In this document: piece after piece, positions 1 through 7,324 of the stretch | Numbering within the stretch: the stretch's first letter is position 1 | Layout of the letters: every line of letters starts with the position of its first letter | NCBI RefSeq assembly: GCF_947504215.1 | Contig: NZ_CANNGO010000008.1 | Span: 62,001 to 126,000, forward strand | DNA length: 64,000 bases | DNA from: an uncultured Ruegeria sp. | GTDB taxonomy: Bacteria > Pseudomonadota > Alphaproteobacteria > Rhodobacterales > Rhodobacteraceae | Reading direction: 5' to 3' | The notes under the pieces: generated by a model | What the model saw: the letters and a program-made list of their open reading frames with translations, nothing else | The model's database searches: none | What the model was told of the DNA's origin: nothing | Made by a program: the position numbers and the translations under genes

Positions 1-231
1 AGACTGATAGGCGCGGTAGGTAAAACCACCCTCCTGGTCCAAACGACGCGCTTGTCGCAACGAGCTTGTTACTTGCCTCCGCAACATCTTTTTCACATCT
101 TGAGGTTGTGGCAGGAGCTTTCGGTTCGAAACTGCCCATTCAACAAACTGGCTTGGATCTCCAGACACGTCTCCGGTTTCAGCTTCCCACTCTTCCCAAA
201 GCTTCACAACTTGTTCAGTAAAGTTTGCCAT
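1..231 (-). CDS. Partial hypothetical protein, third gene of the higBA operon
   Basis: The frame opens at an ATG at 231 and runs off the left edge without a stop, giving 77 residues. A GAGGT ribosome binding site lies seven bases before the ATG and overlaps the end of higA, so the gene is probably co-transcribed and translationally linked with higB-higA. The visible part is charged and looks helical, with the segments LWEEWEAE, FVEWAV and PQDVKKMLRRQV. I do not recognise a named family. From position it could be an accessory component of the toxin-antitoxin locus or plasmid cargo; no function is assigned. Confidence 0.7.
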   Translation of the reverse strand, partial: MANFTEQVVKLWEEWEAETGDVSGDPSQFVEWAVSNRKLLPQPQDVKKMLRRQVTSSLRQARRLDQEGGFTYRAYQS

Positions 232-244
232 TTCAGTTACCTCA

Positions 245-1387
245 TCATAGCTCGATTTGAGATGACTTGCCCCAGCCATCCACTGCACGCCACTCAAGCA
301 AAGAGCTGCGGATACTTTTTAAGTACTTCCTAAACGTACGGTACTTTTGGGTTTTGTGGTGGATTTGCCCAACGATGATAGCCGGATTTATCTGTGCTCT
401 CGCTGCAAATAAGAGCATGTCTTTTTCCGAGATATAAGGACTCTTCCTCAACACAAACGAGTTCAGAAGCTTTTGATCTACGCAAAATTCTGCGGCGGCC
501 AAATTCGCTGCTTTTTCGCATTCAGGCAGCTCCACATTATCCGAGTCGAGATTGCCCCCAAACTCATCGATTGGCGCAAACTGTTCCTCCCGACCGTCGC
601 CGCGTAATACGTGTTCAATTTCGTGACGCAGCACAAAACATAGGTTATCCAGCCGGTCCAATCGATTTGTCAGTCCAATAACGGGTTGCCCATCAACCCA
701 TAAGCAAACGCCATCAATTTTGGCTCCCTGCAGAGGCTCGACTAGTATCAAGCGCACACCACAAGCCAAGAGAAGGGCAGGGATAGCCGGAAGGTCATCT
801 ATGTCGACAAAATGCGAGCGTAATGCAGGCATTGAGTTTCTTAGTTTCTCTTCATCGTACGGTGGGCATTCGATGGTTCCGGCGATCTGCCGCACGCGAT
901 GCAGCCATGCATATTGTCCGGCAGACACACTTTCGTAAGAACTCTTCTTGGCTGCGTGCGCCATCAAAGGCGCATCGCTGACAAACGGCACTTCACTAAT
1001 GTCAGATTTGTCAAAGAAGCGAGTCATCTGCAAATCTAAAAGACTGCTCTCAGTATCAGAAATCCACCCCCTGTTGATCATCTCCCTAACAGGAAAGATA
1101 GACCAGGTGGCGCGGGTTTTGACACTAGGGTCGGCCTTCTTAGCACGGCTCAAATCATACATTTGCTGAAGGTTCATGAAGAACTCTGCGGGCATGTCGA
1201 AAGCGTCAGCAAGCAAGTTAGCAGTATCTGGGGTTATACTGGTCTTACCCTTCAACAGCCTATTCAGCTGTCCGGCATCCCATCCAAGAACAAACGCCAA
1301 ATCGGCTTGAGTCATGCCGCGCGCATCCAATTCCTCAGTGATGAACTCACCGGGCAACTCAGTAGGGAGTAGGTCTAAGTTATCCAT
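245..1387 (-). CDS. higA: HigA-like antitoxin fused to ImmA/IrrE-type peptidase domain
   Basis: At 380 residues this is far longer than a plain HigA (about 100). Residues 26-64 form an XRE-type helix-turn-helix (MTQADLAFVLGWDAGQLNRL). The C-terminal half carries HEIEH at residues 255-259, the HEXXH zinc-peptidase signature of the ImmA/IrrE family. The N-terminal part should bind the operon's operator and neutralise HigB; the peptidase part could make control protease-dependent, which is inference. The ATG at 1387 shares one base with the higB stop (TGATG); a TTG at 1390 is the only nearby alternative. A third gene follows after 13 bases. Confidence 0.85.
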   Translation of the reverse strand: MDNLDLLPTELPGEFITEELDARGMTQADLAFVLGWDAGQLNRLLKGKTSITPDTANLLADAFDMPAEFFMNLQQMYDLSRAKKADPSVKTRATWSIFPVREMINRGWISDTESSLLDLQMTRFFDKSDISEVPFVSDAPLMAHAAKKSSYESVSAGQYAWLHRVRQIAGTIECPPYDEEKLRNSMPALRSHFVDIDDLPAIPALLLACGVRLILVEPLQGAKIDGVCLWVDGQPVIGLTNRLDRLDNLCFVLRHEIEHVLRGDGREEQFAPIDEFGGNLDSDNVELPECEKAANLAAAEFCVDQKLLNSFVLRKSPYISEKDMLLFAARAQINPAIIVGQIHHKTQKYRTFRKYLKSIRSSLLEWRAVDGWGKSSQIEL

Positions 1388-1683
1388 CAATGGTAGTCCT
1401 CAATACAGACGACAATGATTGTCGGCGGGCTGGTTACATCATCAAGAGTAAAGACCAGTCGAAACTGGTCATTCAAACGAATGGAGCGTTGCCCTTCTCT
1501 GTCCCCTTTAAGCTTCTCATAATGCAGGCTTTTCCAGTTTCTCAGCGAGCGTTCGTCTGGAGCAGCTCTCAGCAGTGTTAATTTGCGCCTCGCTGATTTG
1601 ATGAGCGCAACAGAAAGGCGTGTTCGTGCGGCCTGGTTGGTTTCGATCAAAGCCAACGTGTCGTCAGCAAAAACAACTTTCAT
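1387..1683 (-). CDS. higB: HigB/RelE-type toxin
   Basis: 98 residues, the normal size for a HigB 'plasmid maintenance killer' toxin. It contains the LKGDREGQRSIRLNDQFRLVF core and ends in EDYH, both typical of the family, which cleaves mRNA on the ribosome. It is the first gene of a leftward operon and its stop overlaps the higA start by one base. Toxin-before-antitoxin order is usual for higBA. No strong ribosome binding site is visible; a GGGGG run lies upstream. A 25-bp inverted repeat just upstream is the likely HigA operator. Confidence 0.87.
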   Translation of the reverse strand: MKVVFADDTLALIETNQAARTRLSVALIKSARRKLTLLRAAPDERSLRNWKSLHYEKLKGDREGQRSIRLNDQFRLVFTLDDVTSPPTIIVVCIEDYH

Positions 1684-1721
1684 TGAGGTCTTTTACCCCC
1701 GCTTCTCAAATATTGCAACAC

Positions 1722-1746
1722 CAAATTGACTAGATCAGTCAATTTG
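1722..1746. promoter_or_regulatory. Perfect inverted repeat, candidate HigA operator
   Basis: Arms CAAATTGACT and AGTCAATTTG, each 10 bp and perfectly complementary, are separated by AGATC. The repeat sits 39 bp upstream of the higB start, where a HigA dimer would repress the operon. Assignment as operator is inference from position and symmetry. Confidence 0.6.
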
Positions 1747-1838
1747 GCAAATCATAGCTCTTCATCCGCATGACACATCTCTAGATTGAACCACTAACAA
1801 CAGCAAGGAAACGTAGGCCTAGGCATGTATGAAACTCA

Positions 1839-3407
1839 TCAATGTGAGCATCTTATGCTGCGGTGGCTTGCCCGCCCGTCTAGCTCTCGTTCAGCCGCTT
1901 CTCGGCGTCTTTCGCTAGCTTCCAGCTGGTCTCTAATCCCGCCTGAAGCGTGTCGTAATTCTGCTCCTCGCGCAGCAAGTCGGCCAATGTGGTGACGGAC
2001 GTGAGATGTGATTTCATCAATAGCGCCACGCAATGCGCCAAGCCATTCACCTTGCTTTCGATCCTGCTGGTCGAGCGTTTCTCCAAAGCGTGCAATTCCT
2101 TGGCTGAGCTCTCGCAGGCCGTCACCAACCGTTCGACGGATGCGAGCAATTCGCGCTCCAATGCTGTCAGGGGTGTTGTCGGCAGATTGGTCATCTAAGG
2201 CTCCTTGATCTCGATGCAGATGATGGGCGTTTGCGCCATCGTGCAGGTCTTCAGTTCGGTCCGGTTCGGGTCCAGCGTCACCCATGTCTGCCCGGACTGT
2301 TCGATCCGTGTCAGGCCAAGCCTCGTCATCTCCGAGCGCGTGATCAAGCCCGTCCAAAACCAAGTCGCGATCAGCACCGTCGCGATCCAGGATGAGACCA
2401 TCGCCACGATCGCCCAGGGTGAGATCGTCAACCAGCGCCTGATCGTCTCGCTCCGCCTCTCCAACTCGCTCCTGCTGTCGCTCAGAAAGAACCTGATATC
2501 GGTCTCGATTGTATGCAGCGCGCTGGTCGCAATGCAGCTGAAATCGCTCCTGAAGCTCTCCAGTTGAGATGCCATCAAGGCGGCGTGGTCGCTGCGTACT
2601 GTCTCCAGGTCCGCGTTCAATTTCTCGGCGAGGCGGTTCGGCTTGCCAATCGTCATGGAAAATCTCTCCTTTCAAACGCCAGCGCTCACCGGTGTCGGGA
2701 TCTTTGGCGGTGATGTAATCCTTGCTGGCACGAGGGATCTCGAAGCCCGCCTCAGATAGCGCGTCGACCATGCTCGCACGGTCGGTGATGGTGCCGACGC
2801 TGATCTGATCAAGGATCCAATTGTGCATCGCCTCGCGCCCCTGTGCTCGGGTCGGGGCCTCAATCGTCGCCCTCACTTCGCGGGCGCGGTCCGGTTCCAA
2901 AGGGTCTGCCCAACCGTGGGTCTTGTTCATCAAATCGCGCAGGCTAGCAAAGGCGCTCTCATGGCCTGGCGGCGCGATATTCAACGACTTTCCGGTGCTG
3001 AGCTCAAGGCGTGGCGTGCAGAAGTGCAGCTCGACGTTGCTCTCATGCGCATGGCGAACCCAGAGGCAATCGTATTGATTCCGGTCCAGCCCAGCAAAGG
3101 CCAGAGCCTCAAATAGCTCAATGGCCTCTTGCTGGGCGTCGGGACTGGGATCATCGCTGTCGGCAAAGCTGATCACGCCCGCCGTGTAGCTCCATTTGTT
3201 GGAGCTCGCATCGATCAGGTGGCGGGTTTGGTCGAGATTGCCGTGCAGCACCTCGGGGAGCGGGTCGCGGATCTTGGTTTGCGGTTCACCGGTGTCGTCG
3301 CGGATGAGGTTGCGGTTCTCGTCATAAGCCAGAACTTCGCGCGCTGTAAGGTAATCCACGGGAGCCGCACCGCCACCGGTGCCGGTGGAGAAGAACGAGA
3401 TGATCAT
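1839..3407 (-). CDS. mobA: MobA/MbeA-type relaxase
   Basis: 522 residues. Conjugative relaxases nick one strand at oriT and pilot it into the recipient. The catalytic-region signature is visible at residues 119-140: H119, H121, then VELHF (E126, H128) and TPRLELSTGK, resembling the HxE/N relaxases of ColE1-type mobilization systems. The C-terminal half is rich in Asp, Arg and His and low in complexity, because the same DNA also codes for two other proteins in another frame. The ATG overlaps the mobC stop by four bases. No conjugation machinery is visible, so transfer would need a helper. Confidence 0.85.
   Translation of the reverse strand: MIISFFSTGTGGGAAPVDYLTAREVLAYDENRNLIRDDTGEPQTKIRDPLPEVLHGNLDQTRHLIDASSNKWSYTAGVISFADSDDPSPDAQQEAIELFEALAFAGLDRNQYDCLWVRHAHESNVELHFCTPRLELSTGKSLNIAPPGHESAFASLRDLMNKTHGWADPLEPDRAREVRATIEAPTRAQGREAMHNWILDQISVGTITDRASMVDALSEAGFEIPRASKDYITAKDPDTGERWRLKGEIFHDDWQAEPPRREIERGPGDSTQRPRRLDGISTGELQERFQLHCDQRAAYNRDRYQVLSERQQERVGEAERDDQALVDDLTLGDRGDGLILDRDGADRDLVLDGLDHALGDDEAWPDTDRTVRADMGDAGPEPDRTEDLHDGANAHHLHRDQGALDDQSADNTPDSIGARIARIRRTVGDGLRELSQGIARFGETLDQQDRKQGEWLGALRGAIDEITSHVRHHIGRLAARGAELRHASGGIRDQLEASERRREAAERELDGRASHRSIRCSH
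1880..2194 (-). CDS. MobD/MbeD-like protein overprinted within mobA
   Basis: 104 residues read in a different frame of the same strand, wholly inside the relaxase gene. The start follows the stop of the preceding overprinted gene directly and has an AAGGAG ribosome binding site six to seven bases upstream. The protein is helical and charged (LTALERELLASVERLVTACE), consistent with the small coiled-coil MbeD/MobD proteins that lie inside mbeA in ColE1 plasmids. The match is by size, position and helical character, not by a recognised motif. It could be mobilization accessory or entry exclusion. Confidence 0.6.
   Translation of the reverse strand: MTNLPTTPLTALERELLASVERLVTACESSAKELHALEKRSTSRIESKVNGLAHCVALLMKSHLTSVTTLADLLREEQNYDTLQAGLETSWKLAKDAEKRLNES
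2195..2656 (-). CDS. MobB/MbeB-like membrane protein overprinted within mobA
   Basis: 153 residues in the +1 frame relative to the relaxase, entirely inside it. A strong GAAAGGAGAG ribosome binding site precedes the ATG at 2656 with normal spacing, which is hard to explain by chance. The N-terminal 75 residues are amphipathic and helical (LNADLETVRSDHAALMASQL), followed by one transmembrane segment at about 78-103 and a short tail. This matches MbeB/MobB, which links the relaxosome to the membrane and coupling protein. Exact family assignment is inferred from layout. Confidence 0.68.
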   Translation of the reverse strand: MTIGKPNRLAEKLNADLETVRSDHAALMASQLESFRSDFSCIATSALHTIETDIRFFLSDSRSELERRSETIRRWLTISPWAIVAMVSSWIATVLIATWFWTGLITRSEMTRLGLTRIEQSGQTWVTLDPNRTELKTCTMAQTPIICIEIKEP

Positions 3408-3874
3408 TCTCCACCGCCTGTGTGTGCCGCCACGATCTGCGCCAACTGCCGTTCGATGGCCACCAACTGCGTCGCGACCTTAAGCGTGTCGATCTGGCTC
3501 GCGCGGCCGGATTTGACTGCGCCGTTGATCCAGCGGGAGAGCTGATTGAGGTTGCCGCCGACGCGGGCAATCGCAAAGGTCAGCTTCGGGTCAACGCGAG
3601 GGACGGGCTTGCGTCGACGTGCCTCGGTCAACCCCAAGGCCTCGCGCATCAGCGTAGCATTGGGCAAGCCAGCGGCGCGCGCCTTGGCCACAAGCGCTGC
3701 CTTTTCTGACGGTGTGCATCGAAAGATCACGCTTTCGGAAAGGCCCTCTTTGACGCCGCTTGCGCGCGTCTGGTTGGGGTTTGAAGGGGAGGCTTGCCGC
3801 CCCTCACAAGTCCCGCCGATGTAATCGGTGGGTAACCTTGCTCTCTGCTCTTCGTGGGGATCGGTCGCACTCAT
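3404..3874 (-). CDS. mobC: MobC relaxosome accessory protein
   Basis: 156 residues. The segment ESVIFRCTPSEKAALVAKARAAG resembles a ribbon-helix-helix DNA-binding region, and IARVGGNLNQLSRWIN (about residues 103-118) is the signature of MobC proteins that help the relaxase open oriT. It sits in a four-base overlap with both neighbours: its ATG overlaps the stop of the replication gene, and its stop overlaps the mobA start. The oriT is not identified; it may lie upstream of this operon at 4729-4883. Confidence 0.87.
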   Translation of the reverse strand: MSATDPHEEQRARLPTDYIGGTCEGRQASPSNPNQTRASGVKEGLSESVIFRCTPSEKAALVAKARAAGLPNATLMREALGLTEARRRKPVPRVDPKLTFAIARVGGNLNQLSRWINGAVKSGRASQIDTLKVATQLVAIERQLAQIVAAHTGGGE

Positions 3875-4728
3875 GCTCTGAGCCCCGCTGCTTCGATTTC
3901 AGCAGGGCTGACCAGGTTTGCGGCCAGCAATGCAGTCACTTGGCCGGGCGTGATATGGCGGCAAAGTGGATGTTTGTCTGTGACCCAGTCGGCCAAGCCT
4001 TTCAGCAACTCGGACTCTTTGGCCTTGCCTGCTTCTCGTGCCTCCTCGACGTCGTGAAGGTATTTTAGCCAGCGCCGAGACTGAAACCAGTTGTCGGAGA
4101 AGCACACCTTCGAGCGGGTGAAGCCTTCGCTCTCGTTCGCATAGGCCCGCACGGCGTCCTCGATGTCTTTGGGGTCCACTCCGTCGGCCAGCGCTTGGCG
4201 GATTTGCGAGATACAAACCGCTTTGCCGCGAATGCGATCCTCGGGATAGGCGGACAAAATCTTTTCTGGAACCTCATCCTCCACCGCCGCCTTCGCGTGC
4301 GAAGGATTTGGTTTTTGATATGGTTTATATCTGTTCTTATAGGATTTGCCCTCTGGGGCAGATGGCTTGCCCTCAGGGGCAAATGCATCATTTTCCCTTT
4401 CGGTCGGATCGATTTGCCCATTTGGGCAAATGGAGTTGCCCAGGGCATACCAGCAGGTCCGATCATAGCGATCGTCGCTGAAATTGCCCTTGATGATCAG
4501 CTCTGCGCTGACCAGCTTTTCGAGTGCTGTTCGGATCTGCTTCTCGCTCAGATATGGGAACAGCTCACCAAAGGCCGAGATCGAATTGTATGTCCAATAC
4601 CGCCCGTCTCGCAGGTTCCGGCGATTGGCTTGGTTCTTCTCGATCCAGAAGGTGATGTTCTGGAAAATCACCGCCGCGTTCAGGCCAACACGTCCCGCGA
4701 TTTCGGGCTCAAAGCTATGACGGCTCAT
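3871..4728 (-). CDS. Putative plasmid replication initiator, winged-helix
   Basis: 285 residues. The N-terminal 90 residues (GLNAAVIFQNITFWI, then YLSEKQIRTALEKLVSAELI) read as a winged helix-turn-helix like those in small-plasmid Rep and phage replication proteins. The middle is a polar linker with NGQ, APEGK and YKNRYKPYQKPNP, and the C-terminus is helical. First gene of the rep-mobC-mobA operon, with an ATG preceded by GGGGGT. The adjacent 155-bp segment has small repeats suitable for an origin or autoregulatory site. It could instead be only a transcription regulator; the replication role is inference from context. Confidence 0.55.
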   Translation of the reverse strand: MSRHSFEPEIAGRVGLNAAVIFQNITFWIEKNQANRRNLRDGRYWTYNSISAFGELFPYLSEKQIRTALEKLVSAELIIKGNFSDDRYDRTCWYALGNSICPNGQIDPTERENDAFAPEGKPSAPEGKSYKNRYKPYQKPNPSHAKAAVEDEVPEKILSAYPEDRIRGKAVCISQIRQALADGVDPKDIEDAVRAYANESEGFTRSKVCFSDNWFQSRRWLKYLHDVEEAREAGKAKESELLKGLADWVTDKHPLCRHITPGQVTALLAANLVSPAEIEAAGLRA

Positions 4729-4883
4729 GATTTACCCCCGAAACACGCACAAACGTGCGAATTTTGTACAGGTTTTGTACGAGAAATCGGCCGTTTCAGC
4801 TGATTTCGCCGCGAAAGCTGGCGGGACTTTTTGCAAGCTTCCGCACAACGTCCTGTAAATAATCCATATTTTTCAGGTGTTTT
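4729..4883. other. Repeat-bearing gap between element operon and tRNA
   Basis: This 155-bp stretch separates the replication gene from the tRNA 3' end. It holds a short palindrome (CGCAC-AAAC-GTGCG at about 4745-4758), a direct repeat of TTTTGTAC a few bases apart (about 4761-4780), and a second hairpin TTTCG-CCG-CGAAA. It could carry the promoter of the operon, replication iterons or oriT. Nothing coding is visible. Confidence 0.4.
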
Positions 4884-4960
4884 TGGCGACCCCGGCAGGA
4901 TTCGAACCTGCAACCTGCCCCTTAGGAGGGGGCTGCTCTATCCAGTTGAGCCACGGGGCC
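4884..4960 (-). tRNA. tRNA-Arg (anticodon CCT)
   Basis: 77 nt including an encoded CCA end. The acceptor stem GGCCCCG pairs with CGGGGTC (one G-U), the T-loop GGTTCGAATCC is canonical, and the anticodon loop CTCCTAA gives CCT, reading AGG. The 3' end faces the plasmid-like block, and tRNA 3' ends are the classic integration target of tyrosine recombinases, so this is a plausible attachment site. Only one copy of the tRNA end was seen in the window. Confidence 0.95.
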
Positions 4961-5007
4961 ACGCATCGCCTTCTGTACCTTGGTTTTTTGGGGTTGTCAT
5001 GGCCTTT

Positions 5008-5022
5008 GCACAACAGTTGTAC
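5008..5022. promoter_or_regulatory. Imperfect palindrome upstream of LacI-family gene
   Basis: GCACAAC-A-GTTGTAC, two 7-bp arms around one base with one mismatch, 53 bp before the GTG start of the LacI-family gene. LacI-type regulators often autoregulate through such sites. This is a positional guess. Confidence 0.3.
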
Positions 5023-5075
5023 AGATCGCCTTGTTCACGCTACCATCGGGCAAAACAACAACGCAGGTGCCCTCC

Positions 5076-6104
5076 GTGAACACTGAAACAAAACGCCCGC
5101 TTACCCTCCGCGATGTCTCTGAGGCGTCCGGTGTTTCCGAGATGACAGTCAGCCGGGTCCTGCGTAATCGGGGTGATGTATCAGATGCCACCCGCACCCG
5201 CGTTTTGGCCGCCGCAAAAGAGCTGGGATATGTGCCAAACAAGATCGCCGGGGCATTAGCCTCGAGCCGGGTGAATCTTGTGGCGGTGATCATCCCGTCG
5301 CTGTCAAACATGGTGTTTCCCGAGGTTCTGACGGGCGTTAATCAGGTTCTGGAAGATACCGAGTTACAGCCGGTGGTTGGCGTCACCGACTACCTGCCCG
5401 AAAAAGAAGAAAAAGTGCTGTACGAAATGCTCTCGTGGCGGCCTTCTGGCGTGATCATCGCGGGTCTGGAGCACACAGAAGCCGCGCGCGCCATGCTGGA
5501 TTCGGCCGGTATTCCTGTGGTCGAAATCATGGACACAGACGGCAAGCCCGTGGACGCCATGGTCGGTATTTCGCATCGCCGCGCCGGGCGCGAGATGGCG
5601 CAGGCCATCCTGAAGGCCGGGTATCAGCATATCGGGTTCATGGGCACCAAGATGCCGCTGGATCACCGCGCCCGCAAGCGGTTCGAAGGGTTCACCGAGG
5701 TGCTGGGCAAGCATGGAATTGAGATAGAAGACCGCGAGTTTTACTCTGGCGGCTCTGCGCTGGCCAAGGGCCGCGAGATGACACAGACGATGCTTGAGCG
5801 CTCACCCGAGTTGGATTTTCTGTATTACTCCAATGATATGATCGGTGCTGGCGGGCTGTTGTACCTGCTGGAACAAGGCATCGACATTCCCGGTCAGATC
5901 GGATTGGCCGGGTTCAATAATGTGGAACTGCTGCAAGGGCTGCCGCGCAAACTGGCCACGATGGACGCCTGCCGTCTGGAGATCGGGCGCAAGGCCGCCG
6001 AAATCATCTCGGCGCGGCTGGATGATCCGGACTCCGAGATTGAAACGCGTGTCACTCTCACACCCAAGATCAGCTTTGGTGAAACGCTAAAACGGCGTTG
6101 GTGA
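5076..6104 (+). CDS. LacI/GntR-family transcriptional regulator
   Basis: 342 residues from a GTG at 5076. The upstream in-frame extension lacks conserved character, whereas the family starts just before LTLRDVSEASGVSEMTVSRVLRN, the LacI helix-turn-helix. The remaining residues form a periplasmic-binding-protein-like effector domain (VAVIIPSLSNMVFPEV, MLSWRPSGVIIAG, LAGFNNVEL). The spacing and motifs resemble E. coli GntR, the gluconate regulator, but no gluconate genes are near, so the ligand is unknown. The stop overlaps the start of the next gene (GTGA). Confidence 0.88.
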   Translation: MNTETKRPLTLRDVSEASGVSEMTVSRVLRNRGDVSDATRTRVLAAAKELGYVPNKIAGALASSRVNLVAVIIPSLSNMVFPEVLTGVNQVLEDTELQPVVGVTDYLPEKEEKVLYEMLSWRPSGVIIAGLEHTEAARAMLDSAGIPVVEIMDTDGKPVDAMVGISHRRAGREMAQAILKAGYQHIGFMGTKMPLDHRARKRFEGFTEVLGKHGIEIEDREFYSGGSALAKGREMTQTMLERSPELDFLYYSNDMIGAGGLLYLLEQGIDIPGQIGLAGFNNVELLQGLPRKLATMDACRLEIGRKAAEIISARLDDPDSEIETRVTLTPKISFGETLKRRW

Positions 6105-7321
6105 CATTGGCCCTGCAACAGATCGACAACCAAACGGCCCGCGCCGTTTTTATGGATCGGCATGCGCTGGCTGAACCGCCTTCGGGGAACGCCAAAGGCG
6201 CAGACCTTCTTGCGCTGATCCGTCGGCTTGGCTTTGTTCAATTGGACAGTATCAACACCGTCGCCCGCGCCCATGACATGATCCTGTTTTCGCGCAGGCC
6301 GAGCTATCGCAGCAAGAACCTCAAACACCTGTACGAACGCGACAAGGCGTTGTTTGAACATTGGACACACGACGCTGCGGTCATTCCGATGGACTATTAT
6401 TCGCATTGGCATCTACGCTTTCAACGCGACGCAGATCTGCTGAAATCACGCTGGAAAAACTGGCGGCGCGACGGGTTTGAACAACAATTCCAAACCGTGC
6501 TGCAACATATCCGCGATCATGGACCCGTCTCCTCGTCCGATGTGGGCAAGGATGAAAAGAAAGGGTCGGGCGGGTGGTGGGACTGGCACCCGTCCAAAAC
6601 AGCATTGGAATTCCTGTGGCGCTCAGGTGCGTTGACGGTCATTGGCCGCGAAGGATTTCAGAAACGCTATGACCTGACCGAGCGGGTGATCGAGACGCAT
6701 CTTTGTCCGGGTCACACGCCCTGCGACGCTGACAGGACGGTGGATTGGCTCTGCAACGCTGCGCTGGACCGGCTTGGGTTCGCTACATCGGGCGAACTGG
6801 CGGCGTTTTGGGACACGGTCAGTCCCGCCGAAGCCAAGGCGTGGTGCGCCACAGCCTTGCAGCATGGCACCGTTGAAGAGCTTGAAATGGCCTGCGTGGA
6901 TGGGCGGTTGCGCAAAGTCATGGCCCGTCCGGGGTTGCTTGACGAGACGGCCGCGCTGACACCGCCTTCTGGTCGGACCAGGGTTCTCAGCCCCTTTGAT
7001 CCAATGTTGCGTGATCGCAAACGGGCCGAACGACTGTTTGGATTCCACTACAGGATCGAGGTCTTTGTCCCCGAGCCCAAACGGACTTATGGCTATTACG
7101 TCTTCCCGCTGCTGGAAGGTGACAAACTGATCGGGCGGATCGACATGAAGGCGCACCGGGACTGCGGCGAACTGCGTGTACGGGCCGTTTGGCCTGAAAG
7201 ACGCGCGCGTTGGTCAGAGGCGCGGAGCCGAAGACTGCAGTCTGAACTGGACCGGGTTCGGCGTTTTGCCAATCTGGATCGGGTCGAGTTCGCCAAAGAC
7301 TGGCTAAAAGACCCTAAATAG
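6101..7321 (+). CDS. YcaQ/AlkX-like winged-helix DNA glycosylase
   Basis: 406 residues from a GTG at 6101 that overlaps the preceding stop by four bases; a TTG at 6098 is the alternative. The protein matches the HTH_42/YcaQ family, which in E. coli unhooks interstrand DNA crosslinks. The motif FVQLDSINTVARAHD at about residues 45-59 fits the family's QxQ/QxD catalytic loop. Later landmarks are LSPFDPMLRDRKRAERLFGFHYRIEVF in two parts and the YYVFPLLEGD strand. Coupling to a LacI regulator is unusual for a repair enzyme; the substrate is not shown here. Confidence 0.82.
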   Translation: MTLALQQIDNQTARAVFMDRHALAEPPSGNAKGADLLALIRRLGFVQLDSINTVARAHDMILFSRRPSYRSKNLKHLYERDKALFEHWTHDAAVIPMDYYSHWHLRFQRDADLLKSRWKNWRRDGFEQQFQTVLQHIRDHGPVSSSDVGKDEKKGSGGWWDWHPSKTALEFLWRSGALTVIGREGFQKRYDLTERVIETHLCPGHTPCDADRTVDWLCNAALDRLGFATSGELAAFWDTVSPAEAKAWCATALQHGTVEELEMACVDGRLRKVMARPGLLDETAALTPPSGRTRVLSPFDPMLRDRKRAERLFGFHYRIEVFVPEPKRTYGYYVFPLLEGDKLIGRIDMKAHRDCGELRVRAVWPERRARWSEARSRRLQSELDRVRRFANLDRVEFAKDWLKDPK

Positions 7322-7324
7322 GCT

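Noticed and set aside
52-333. 93-codon plus-strand frame at the left edge
   Set aside because: It is antisense to the partial third gene and the higA end.
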